A DNA stretch of 17,509 nt from Candidatus Nomurabacteria bacterium. GTDB lineage: Bacteria > Patescibacteriota > Minisyncoccia > Phycocordibacterales > UBA5272. The stretch is from the NCBI GenBank assembly GCA_003518045.1, contig DOZK01000005.1:1-17509 (forward strand), in the 5' to 3' direction. The notes beneath the pieces are model-generated. The model ran no database searches and was not told where the DNA came from. It worked only from the letters and a program-made list of their open reading frames with translations. The position numbers and the translations under genes were made by a program. Shown piece after piece: positions 12,137 through 17,509 of the stretch (position 1 is its first letter; each line of letters opens with the position of its first letter).

Positions 12137-12165
12137 TTGACTTGCATATTTTAAGTGTATATACT
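12137..12165 (+). promoter_or_regulatory. Sigma-70 promoter of the coiled-coil gene
   Basis: TTGACT (12137-12142), a 17-bp spacer and TATACT (12160-12165) are close to consensus. The -10 box ends 6 bases before the ATG at 12172, so transcription should start at or next to the start codon (leaderless mRNA). Confidence 0.8.
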
Positions 12166-12171
12166 AAAAGT

Positions 12172-12594
12172 ATGAAAAAAGTTATTGTAAAAACTACAAA
12201 AAAACCTGCAAAAAAGGAGAGTGAAATTGAAACATTGGCAAGAGCTATGCATGCTGGTTTTAGTAAAATAGATGACAAATTTAATCATATAGAAAAAAGA
12301 TTTGATGGTATAGATAAGCGATTCGATGCTGTAGATAAAAGATTCGACGAAGTTGATAAGAAATTTGACGCTGTAGATAAAAGATTTGATGACATCGATA
12401 AGAAATTTGAAGTGGTTAATACACAACTCTCTTCTATAAACAATGAACAAAGAGAAACAAATAGAAGGCTCGATATTATAGAAAGAAAACAAGTAGGAAT
12501 GTTATCCAATCTCGACGAAACAGTTTATAGAAGTGAATTTAAAGTTTTAATAAAGAGAGTTGACTTATTAGAGAAAAAATTTGATAGGAAATAA
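12172..12594 (+). CDS. Heptad-repeat coiled-coil protein, unknown function
   Basis: A 140-residue soluble protein with a Lys-rich N-terminus (first 15 residues), then seven consecutive seven-residue repeats at about 36-84 of the form [RK]-F-D-x-[IV]-D-K, followed by a more irregular helical region with SSINNEQRETNRRLDIIERK and LIKRVDLLEKKFDRK. Phe and Ile/Val at positions a and d predict a long parallel coiled coil, perhaps trimeric or tetrameric. No enzyme motif is visible. The in-frame TTG at 12142 overlaps the -35 box and is rejected in favour of the ATG at 12172. At the DNA level the repeats are 21-bp near copies. Such short heptad-repeat proteins could act as structural linkers; I assign no function. 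Confidence 0.8.
   Translation: MKKVIVKTTKKPAKKESEIETLARAMHAGFSKIDDKFNHIEKRFDGIDKRFDAVDKRFDEVDKKFDAVDKRFDDIDKKFEVVNTQLSSINNEQRETNRRLDIIERKQVGMLSNLDETVYRSEFKVLIKRVDLLEKKFDRK
12279..12425 (+). repeat. 21-bp tandem repeats coding the heptads
   Basis: About seven units of 21 bp, e.g. GATAAAAGATTCGACGAAGT-like, encode the seven-residue repeats. Units differ at several third positions, so they are old or under protein selection. The region is prone to copy-number change by slippage. Confidence 0.7.
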
Positions 12595-12601
12595 GTTGAA
12601 A

Positions 12602-12695
12602 AGTCTATAAAATCCGTAAAGTTGAAAGTAAATACGAACCCCGGGGATGGTCGCGAAGCGACCGTCCCCGAATTACTTTATAGACTTTATGGACT
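12602..12695. repeat. Composite hairpin element (GAA-loop stem within longer arms)
   Basis: The core is a 13-bp stem CGGGGATGGTCGC (12642-12654) with GCGACCGTCCCCG (12658-12670), loop GAA, one G-T type mismatch; its tip is GCGAAGC, a sequence known to form an unusually stable DNA mini-hairpin. Outer arms AGTCTATAAAATCCGTAAAG (12602-12621) and TTACTTTATAGACTTTATGG (12673-12692) are partly complementary. Words are shared with 3391-3426. It lies just after the coiled-coil gene; no T-run follows. Confidence 0.75.
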
Positions 12696-12770
12696 AGAAA
12701 GTGTTACACTTTCAAACGTATATAAATTGTATTTAACTACTTTCGACCTTCTATTTTCCACTTTCCACTT

Positions 12771-13220
12771 ATGAATCAAATTATCTTCTTTTGTGCGACA
12801 TATCTTATTTATGTTTCAGTTTTTTACGTGGTATATTATTCTTTTTACAAAGGGGATAAAAAATATTTAATAAGAAATTTAATTTTAGTTATTGGGGGTG
12901 CAACTGTCGCTTGGGTTATAAATCATTTTTTGAAAAATATAGTTGCTCACCCGAGACCAGATTTGGCTCTTGCTTTACTTTTACCAAATGACCCATACAG
13001 TTTCCCATCAGGCCACGCGTCATTTATGTTTGCATTAGGATTTTTAATGTCTTATTTAAATAACAGAGCTGGAATAATTATTTTAATCTTAGCTTTAATA
13101 ACTGGTATTGCTCGCGTCTTATCAGGAGTGCATTATTGGTATGACATTGTTGGAGGTATTTTTGTTGGTGCGATCGTATCGTATATAATACTTCTTTTAA
13201 TAAAACGTATTCATGCATAA
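12771..13220 (+). CDS. PAP2-family lipid phosphatase (probable undecaprenyl-pyrophosphate phosphatase)
   Basis: A 149-residue membrane protein with about five helices and the complete PAP2 phosphatase signature: K-x6-R-P (Lys55, Arg62-Pro63 in LKNIVAHPRP), P-S-G-H (79-82 in SFPSGHASF) and R-x5-H-x3-D (Arg115, His121, Asp125 in ARVLSGVHYWYD). The Ser normally before the Arg of motif 3 is Ala here. This matches BcrC/YbjG-type undecaprenyl-pyrophosphate phosphatases, which recycle the carrier lipid for cell wall synthesis. It is short for the family (about 180-200). A G-free leader precedes the ATG; the promoter is not clear. Other PAP2 substrates (phosphatidylglycerophosphate, phosphatidic acid) cannot be excluded. 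Confidence 0.88.
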   Translation: MNQIIFFCATYLIYVSVFYVVYYSFYKGDKKYLIRNLILVIGGATVAWVINHFLKNIVAHPRPDLALALLLPNDPYSFPSGHASFMFALGFLMSYLNNRAGIIILILALITGIARVLSGVHYWYDIVGGIFVGAIVSYIILLLIKRIHA

Positions 13221-13237
13221 TAGTTTGAATACTCGTG

Positions 13238-13265
13238 TTTAACAGAGGTATCAGTTTTTTATAAT
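13238..13265 (+). promoter_or_regulatory. Probable promoter of the aspartoacylase-like gene
   Basis: TATAAT (13260-13265) ends 9 bases before the ATG at 13275, so the mRNA would be leaderless or have a leader of a few bases. A weak -35 candidate TTTAAC lies at 13238-13243. Confidence 0.5.
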
Positions 13266-13274
13266 AAGACAAAT

Positions 13275-14057
13275 ATGTTTAAAAAAATATTAATTGTAGG
13301 GAGTACTCACGGTCATGAAAGAATTGGATTAAAAGTAATAGATGAACTTAGAAAACTAAACATCGATAGTGATTTTCTTAATTTTGAAATTGGCAATCCA
13401 AGAGCATCTGGGAAAAATATCCCTTTTACTGAAAATGATCTGAATCGTATTTTTCCAGGAAAAGAACACGGCACTTATGAAGAAATGCGAGCCTATGAAT
13501 TGTCCCCAAAAATTAAAGAAGCATATTTGGTGATAGATATTCATTCGACAAATACTACAGACCTAAGCGATGCGTCTGTACTTATTGTTACAAAATATAA
13601 TAAAGAAACGAAAGAGATTATAGATATAATAAAGCCACCGAAGGTTTTATATATGAAATATAAAGGAGGGAATGCATTAATATCTCAAGCAAAAATTGGC
13701 ATAGCTTTTGAATATGGTAAAGATTCAAGTGTTGATGTATTAAATGCAATTCTTTATGATATAGCTGAAGTGTTTATATCTTTTGGTGTTTTAGAAAAAA
13801 ACCCCTACAAAACAACTAAACCTATAACTGAAACTGAATCTGAAATATTTGAGGTATATGATGTATTTAAGAAAGATTTTATAGGTTCTTATAAATTAAA
13901 TTCGGATTTAAAAAATTTTGTTAATTTAGTAAAAGGTGATGTTATTTGTAATATAGATATGGATAAGCAGATTCTTGCAGAAGAAGATTTTACACCAATA
14001 TTATTTGGCGAGAGTAGATATACTGATATATTAGGGTTTAAGGCTAAAAAGATATAG
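13275..14057 (+). CDS. Succinylglutamate desuccinylase/aspartoacylase-family zinc hydrolase
   Basis: A 260-residue protein of the M14-type AstE/AspA family, which cleave N-acyl amino acids. The zinc ligands are His12 and Glu15 in GSTHGHERIG and His90 in VIDIHST; the substrate-binding NDLNRIFPG is at 54-62 and the catalytic glutamate is probably Glu146 in FEYGKD. After this the C-terminal domain (about 165-255) corresponds to the beta domain of aspartoacylases. It is not clear which acyl amino acid is used. It follows the PAP2 gene by 54 bases and has its own -10 box. A host-restricted or scavenging lifestyle might use it to release amino acids, but this is inference. Confidence 0.8.
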   Translation: MFKKILIVGSTHGHERIGLKVIDELRKLNIDSDFLNFEIGNPRASGKNIPFTENDLNRIFPGKEHGTYEEMRAYELSPKIKEAYLVIDIHSTNTTDLSDASVLIVTKYNKETKEIIDIIKPPKVLYMKYKGGNALISQAKIGIAFEYGKDSSVDVLNAILYDIAEVFISFGVLEKNPYKTTKPITETESEIFEVYDVFKKDFIGSYKLNSDLKNFVNLVKGDVICNIDMDKQILAEEDFTPILFGESRYTDILGFKAKKI

Positions 14058-14110
14058 TAGTTACTGATTTAGTTAATAGTTTCTTCACAGTTTAAAAAAG
14101 ATTGACGTGC

Positions 14111-14133
14111 TACACTCAGTATAATTGAGTGTA
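14111..14133. promoter_or_regulatory. Palindrome with TATAAT in its loop, before smc
   Basis: TACACTCA (14111-14118) and TGAGTGTA (14126-14133) are perfect reverse complements around GTATAAT, so a consensus -10 (TATAAT, 14120-14125) sits in the centre. A protein bound to the arms would control it. A TTGACG lies upstream but only 12 bp from the -10, too close for a normal promoter. The leader to the smc ATG would be about 58 nt, G-free from 14145 to the start codon. Confidence 0.45.
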
Positions 14134-14188
14134 TTTGTATTCGGTATATATTTTCTACATTCTACATTCCACTCTCTACTTTCCACCA

Positions 14189-16417
14189 ATGAAACTCTCC
14201 CACATTACAATTCAAGGTTTCAAATCTTTTGCCAAAAAAACTACGCTTGATGTAACTCATCAAGTTACCGGTGTTGTGGGACCGAATGGTTCTGGTAAAT
14301 CAAATATAGCAGAAGCCATTCGTTTCGTATTAGGTGAGCAATCAATGAAAAGTATGCGTGGGAAAATTGGTGCTGATGTTATTTTCAAAGGCTCAGAGCA
14401 TTTATCAGCATTATCGCGTGCTTCCGTAATGATGGTGATTGATAATAAAGAAAAAACAGAAATATCTCACGCGAGTGAAACCCTAGCCCCATTTCTTGTT
14501 TATGATGAATTAGTTTTATCACGCATAATTTATTCTGACGGCACAAGTGATTACACATTAAATGATGCCAAAGTTCGCTTGAAAGACGTGCAAGAACTTT
14601 TATCTTTTGCTGGTATCGGAGGTAGCGCTCACACAATAATAAATCAAGGCGAAGCCGATAGAATTCTTTTATCATCTCCAAAGGACAGAAAGGAAGCATT
14701 AGAAGATGCTCTCGGTCTTCGTATTTATCACATGCGTTTAAATGAAAGTAAAAGAAAATTAGAACGCGTAAAAACAAATGTTCACGAAGTCGAACTTCTT
14801 AGATTAGAAATAAAACCTCATTTATCATCACTTGAAAAGCAAGTTAAAAAAATAGAATCTCAAGAAGAAGAAACTAAAAATCTACAACGACTTTTAATTG
14901 CATATCTTAATCGTGAAAAAGCCGAACTTGATATTTTGCATGATCGTATCCGTGAGAAAGGGACATCAAATGCGCTTATTCATATTACAGATTCAATACA
15001 TAAAGAACTTACTTTATTAAAAGATAAAACGTATGATAAAAAAGACTCTTCTGTTTTAGAAAAGCAAACACTTCAAGCTGAGATGAGGTCTTTACTTTCT
15101 CGACGTGATCAATTTGCAAAAACGACTGGTAGATTAGAGGCAGAAAAGTCATATCTTGAAAAAGAATTAAATCGCGAAGAAGAATTAAAAGAAATTACAA
15201 TTTCTTATGATAATTTTACAAATACACACAAGGAATTAAAGTCTGATTTTTCAACACTTTCTCAGTATATTTCTGATAAAGATACGGATAATGCTCAAAA
15301 TAAATTAAAAGACGTTACAAATAAAGTCGATGGATTTTTCAATCTAAATAACAGTGAAGAAGCTTCTAAAAAAGAAAAGATAGTTAAAGATATTGAAAAT
15401 ATTGTTGCTGAAATAAAAGAGCATGAAGAAAAAGCTCAAAGTTTAAATACAGAAATTAATTCTTTACAAGAAAAAATAAATAATATAGAAAAGGATGCCG
15501 AGACAGAAATAACTTCTCGCTATGAAGAAGAAAAGAAAGTTATGCTTCTTGAAAGTAAATTACGTGAATTAGATAGTACTATAGCGCTCATTAGACAAGA
15601 AGAGGGCGAGCTATTATTACGAAAGCAATATTTTGACGCGCTACTAAAAGAAGGTGTGGCAATTATTGGACAAAATATTTTAATTTATAAAGATAGTGTT
15701 CCTGAAGAAAAATATAAAGACACTCCAAAGGCGGATTTGTTACGTGCTATAGAGAGGTCAAAGCTTCGTATTGAAGAAGCAGGAGTTCAAAATCGTGAAG
15801 AAATATTAGCCGAATACAAGACGACAAAAGACCGTGATGAATATTTGATGAAAGAATTAACAGATATAAAAGATAGCGAACAAAAATTATTAATATTGAT
15901 TGATGACTTAACAAAATCTTTGACAGAAAAGTTTAATGTTGGAGTAACAGAAGTTTCAAAAGTATTTAGCGAATTTTTCGGAGAAGTTTTTGCTGGTGGA
16001 AAAGGAAAGTTAACATTAATACAATTAGTAAAAGTGGATGAAGATGGAAATGAAATAACAGAGCAGGGGATTGATATTGATGTAACTTTGCCAAATAAAA
16101 AAGTCAAAGAAATAAATATGTTCTCAGGTGGCGAGCGCGCATTAGTTTCTATTTCATTATTATTTGCGATGTCATCAATTACTCCACCACCATTTATGGT
16201 GCTTGATGAGACAGACGCACCACTGGATGAAACAAATGCGCAAAAGTATGGTGTGATGTTACAAAGACTTTCAGAAAAAAGTAAATTATTAGTCATCACA
16301 CACAATCGCGAAACAATGAATCATTGCGATATGTTATATGGTGTGACTATTGGAGTAGATGGAAGCAGCAAGCTTTTATCAATCGACTTCAAGAAGGCGG
16401 AAGGACTTGTTGAATAG
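14189..16417 (+). CDS. smc: SMC-like chromosome segregation ATPase, short form without hinge
   Basis: A 742-residue ATPase with the two SMC head halves at the ends. N-terminal: KLSHITIQGFKSFAKKTTLD, Walker A GPNGSGKS (31-38), Q-loop INQGEADRIL (Gln153). C-terminal: signature FSGGERAL (645-652), Walker B FMVLDETDAPLDE (Glu674), and THNRETMNHCDMLYGVTI, which are SMC rather than SbcC/RecN in character. Between, about residues 225-600 are coiled coil. A typical bacterial SMC has about 1,150-1,200 residues with a 150-residue hinge; here no glycine-rich hinge is visible and the arms are about half length. The ATG at 14189 starts the KLSHITIQGF strand; an upstream GTG is not supported. Role in chromosome compaction is inferred. 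Confidence 0.88.
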   Translation: MKLSHITIQGFKSFAKKTTLDVTHQVTGVVGPNGSGKSNIAEAIRFVLGEQSMKSMRGKIGADVIFKGSEHLSALSRASVMMVIDNKEKTEISHASETLAPFLVYDELVLSRIIYSDGTSDYTLNDAKVRLKDVQELLSFAGIGGSAHTIINQGEADRILLSSPKDRKEALEDALGLRIYHMRLNESKRKLERVKTNVHEVELLRLEIKPHLSSLEKQVKKIESQEEETKNLQRLLIAYLNREKAELDILHDRIREKGTSNALIHITDSIHKELTLLKDKTYDKKDSSVLEKQTLQAEMRSLLSRRDQFAKTTGRLEAEKSYLEKELNREEELKEITISYDNFTNTHKELKSDFSTLSQYISDKDTDNAQNKLKDVTNKVDGFFNLNNSEEASKKEKIVKDIENIVAEIKEHEEKAQSLNTEINSLQEKINNIEKDAETEITSRYEEEKKVMLLESKLRELDSTIALIRQEEGELLLRKQYFDALLKEGVAIIGQNILIYKDSVPEEKYKDTPKADLLRAIERSKLRIEEAGVQNREEILAEYKTTKDRDEYLMKELTDIKDSEQKLLILIDDLTKSLTEKFNVGVTEVSKVFSEFFGEVFAGGKGKLTLIQLVKVDEDGNEITEQGIDIDVTLPNKKVKEINMFSGGERALVSISLLFAMSSITPPPFMVLDETDAPLDETNAQKYGVMLQRLSEKSKLLVITHNRETMNHCDMLYGVTIGVDGSSKLLSIDFKKAEGLVE

Positions 16418-16495
16418 TTCGACGAGCGAAGGCGAGGAAGATACTGAGCACAGTAGTGCGAATGTATGTTGTGGAAAATACAATTTTGTATTTGT

Positions 16496-16549
16496 GTCAT
16501 ACCAGCGAAAGCTGGAACCTGCCTCGCCGGCGGGCGGGTCCAGTGTCTA
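16496..16549. repeat. REP-like palindrome, copy 4 (with GC-rich insertion)
   Basis: GTCATACCAGCGAAAGCTGG forms a hairpin (CCAGC-GAAA-GCTGG) and is followed by a GC-rich CGCCGGCGGGCGGG and GTCCAGTGTCTA. The last 12 bases are identical to those after the first unit at 11558-11569, so both belong to one family. Confidence 0.65.
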
Positions 16550-16564
16550 AAATAATCAGGAATT

Positions 16565-16590
16565 AAAAAAGCCACCCGCGGGCGGCTTTC
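16565..16590. terminator. Bidirectional terminator between smc and pyrE
   Basis: AAAGCC (16568-16573) pairs with GGCTTT (16584-16589), one A-C mismatch, then CCCGCGGG palindrome in the middle. A-run before and T-run after give a terminator readable from both strands. It ends the convergent smc (+) and pyrE (-) transcripts. Confidence 0.8.
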
Positions 16591-16610
16591 TTCATGGACA
16601 AATAGGCAAT

Positions 16611-17324
16611 TCAAGCCTTGGGCTCGATGCCGTACTGGTCACGATAAGCCTTTATCTTCGCGACCGTCTCGTGCCAACCATCTGATCCTTCCGGTGTGTC
16701 CATGAACCTGATCAGGTCGGCAAGAGTTGCAATGGAGTACATCGGCACGTTGCAAGCCAATTCAAATTCTTGCGCGCCCGAACGTTCTGTCATCACACCA
16801 TCTTTGGTTCCTTTCTCTTGGCGGTCGAATGCAATAACGCACCCGATCAATTTCCCACCTGCTTTTGCAATCAGCCCAGCAGCTTCGATTTTTGTCTCAC
16901 TGGTAGTTACGACATCTTCGAGGATGATGTTTGCGCGCCCTTCCAGGGGTGTACCGACGAGTGTGCCACCCTCGCCATGGTCTTTGGCCTCCTTGCGGTT
17001 GTAGGCGACGCCGACCTGGATTTCGTAGACAAATCCGAGAATTGTGGCCACGGTGTACACGAGGCCAATTCCCTTGTAGGCTGGACCGAACAGCACAGCC
17101 CCTTTCAATTTGTCTCCGAACTTATTGATGAGTAACTTGGCGTAGAAGTCGCCGAGTTCAGCCAGGGCCACACTTTGGTAAAAGTCGCCAGCATTAAAGA
17201 AGTAAGGTGTTTCGCGACCAGTTTTGGTCTTGAAGTTGCCGAATCTCAGGACTTTTTCGAGAAGAGCGAAGTTCACGAAGGCAATGGGACCGCGCTTTTC
17301 ATTTTTCATTCGTTGCATGTTCAC
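16611..17324 (-). CDS. pyrE: Orotate phosphoribosyltransferase
   Basis: A 237-residue enzyme converting orotate and PRPP to orotidine 5'-phosphate in pyrimidine synthesis. It matches E. coli PyrE closely: FGNFKTKTGRETPYFFNAG (29-46), FGPAYKG (79-85), the catalytic loop NRKEAKDHGEGG (109-120; Arg110, Lys111, Lys114, His116) and the PRPP loop ILEDVVTTSET (134-144; Glu136, Asp137). The loop glycine usually near T-G-x-S/T is Ser here, a minor deviation. It is slightly longer than E. coli (213), with N- and C-terminal extensions. The GTG at 17324 is chosen because GGAGAG lies 7 bases before it; the ATG two codons later would be 13 away. GC content is clearly higher than in surrounding genes, and no other pyrimidine gene is in view. 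Confidence 0.93.
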   Translation of the reverse strand: MNMQRMKNEKRGPIAFVNFALLEKVLRFGNFKTKTGRETPYFFNAGDFYQSVALAELGDFYAKLLINKFGDKLKGAVLFGPAYKGIGLVYTVATILGFVYEIQVGVAYNRKEAKDHGEGGTLVGTPLEGRANIILEDVVTTSETKIEAAGLIAKAGGKLIGCVIAFDRQEKGTKDGVMTERSGAQEFELACNVPMYSIATLADLIRFMDTPEGSDGWHETVAKIKAYRDQYGIEPKA

Positions 17325-17331
17325 GATAAAT

Positions 17332-17337
17332 CTCTCC
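17332..17337 (-). promoter_or_regulatory. Shine-Dalgarno sequence of pyrE
   Basis: GGAGAG on the - strand, 7 bases before GTG. It decides the start codon. It is one of only two clear Shine-Dalgarno sites in the window, the other being the IS transposase. Confidence 0.75.
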
Positions 17338-17351
17338 AGTTGGTTTGTGAG

Positions 17352-17391
17352 CGGTGTTTATTAGACACCGAAGAACAGATTTGTTCTGTTC
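17352..17391 (-). promoter_or_regulatory. Two tandem small hairpins in the pyrE leader
   Basis: On the - strand GAACAG-AACAAAT-CTGTTC (17391-17373) and CGGTGT-CTAATAA-ACACCG (17370-17352), each a 6-bp perfect stem with a 7-base loop, are separated by TT. They lie about 28-67 bases upstream of the start. No T-run follows, so attenuation is not shown. They could control mRNA stability or translation. Confidence 0.55.
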
Positions 17392-17509
17392 ATAACACTA
17401 TCACTTTCATATATTTTATCAAGTTTTGTTATGTATAATTTGGTATCTATTTTCTGCGTTAATCCGCGTCCCGCACATTAAAGCTTGAACCTATGAGTTC
17501 TCTTCCTTA
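17392..17509. other. Upstream region of pyrE, no gene seen
   Basis: AT-rich sequence without a convincing ORF. A TTGATA-like -35 candidate is present on the - strand near 17426, but no well-spaced -10 was found. The pyrE promoter is expected here. Confidence 0.4.

Noticed and set aside
12142..12171. TTG start for the coiled-coil protein
   Set aside because: The codon overlaps the -35 box, and the added residues are coded by the promoter.
12279..12425. CRISPR-like repeat spacing in the heptad region
   Set aside because: Units are 21 bp and tandem with no spacers, and keep the reading frame of a coiled coil; a protein repeat.
14102..14125. TTGACG / TATAAT pair as a classical smc promoter
   Set aside because: Spacer is 12 bp instead of 16-18, so the -35 match is probably chance.
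14129..14188. GTG start at 14129 extending SMC by 20 residues
   Set aside because: The extra residues come from a G-free repeat-like leader, and SMC proteins begin at the K-L-x-x-I-x-x-x-G-F strand.
16770..17135. 121-residue + frame opposite pyrE
   Set aside because: Antisense of a highly conserved enzyme; Cys-rich composition of a reverse-strand shadow.
16611..17324. Alternative genetic code with UGA as glycine
   Set aside because: UGA ends pyrE and the 109-residue gene at sensible lengths just ahead of terminators; no in-frame UGA is needed elsewhere.

Overview
The window looks like part of a small, AT-rich genome of the Candidate Phyla Radiation (Patescibacteria, most likely a Parcubacteria-type lineage). 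This is an inference from several signs together: low GC, many short proteins, a reduced ATP synthase delta subunit, promoters placed so close to start codons that mRNAs would be leaderless, and many dispersed simple-sequence repeats between genes. UGA behaves as a stop (pyrE and the 109-residue gene end with it, each near a terminator), so this is not code 25 of Gracilibacteria/Absconditabacteria.

Layout. 1-149: the end of an IS3-like insertion sequence running off the left edge. 254-1632: a divergent pair, a membrane-anchored DsbA-type thioredoxin protein (- strand) and a YciB/septation protein A homologue (+), sharing a 26-bp promoter region. 1828-11411: a complete F-type ATP synthase locus in the usual order atpB-E-F-H-A-G-D-C, interrupted by other genes. 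Between atpB and atpE lie a HAD phosphatase, a RelB/RelE-type toxin-antitoxin pair and a zinc deaminase. Between atpA and atpG is a 58-residue two-helix membrane protein. Between atpG and atpD are a large imperfect hairpin and a Nudix hydrolase. 11412-12171: REP-like palindromes, a higher-GC hypothetical gene on the - strand, and two divergent promoters. 12172-14057: a heptad-repeat coiled-coil protein, a PAP2 lipid phosphatase and an aspartoacylase/AstE-like metalloprotein. 14189-16417: a short SMC-type ATPase with no visible hinge. 16496-17509: a REP-like element, a bidirectional terminator and pyrE on the - strand.

The ATP synthase genes supply all eight subunits (a, c, b, delta, alpha, gamma, beta, epsilon); no atpI is seen. 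Catalytic residues of alpha, beta and a are present. The c subunit carries most of the residues of a sodium-binding c-ring. The inserted genes seem to have their own promoters (HAD, antitoxin, deaminase), and atpE has a promoter of its own that would restart transcription after the insertion.

The most unusual observations are: (1) the DsbA-type protein appears circularly permuted, with the cis-proline half before the CPYC half; (2) most intergenic spacers contain tracts that are C-free after a stop codon and G-free before the next start, often able to pair with each other; (3) a 129-nt nested hairpin between atpG and the Nudix gene; (4) the unannotated 58-residue membrane protein inside the atp operon; (5) a recurrent TATACT -10 box placed 6-13 nt before start codons; (6) a hinge-less mini-SMC. 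Shine-Dalgarno sequences are clear only in front of the IS transposase and pyrE, which fits these being more recently acquired.
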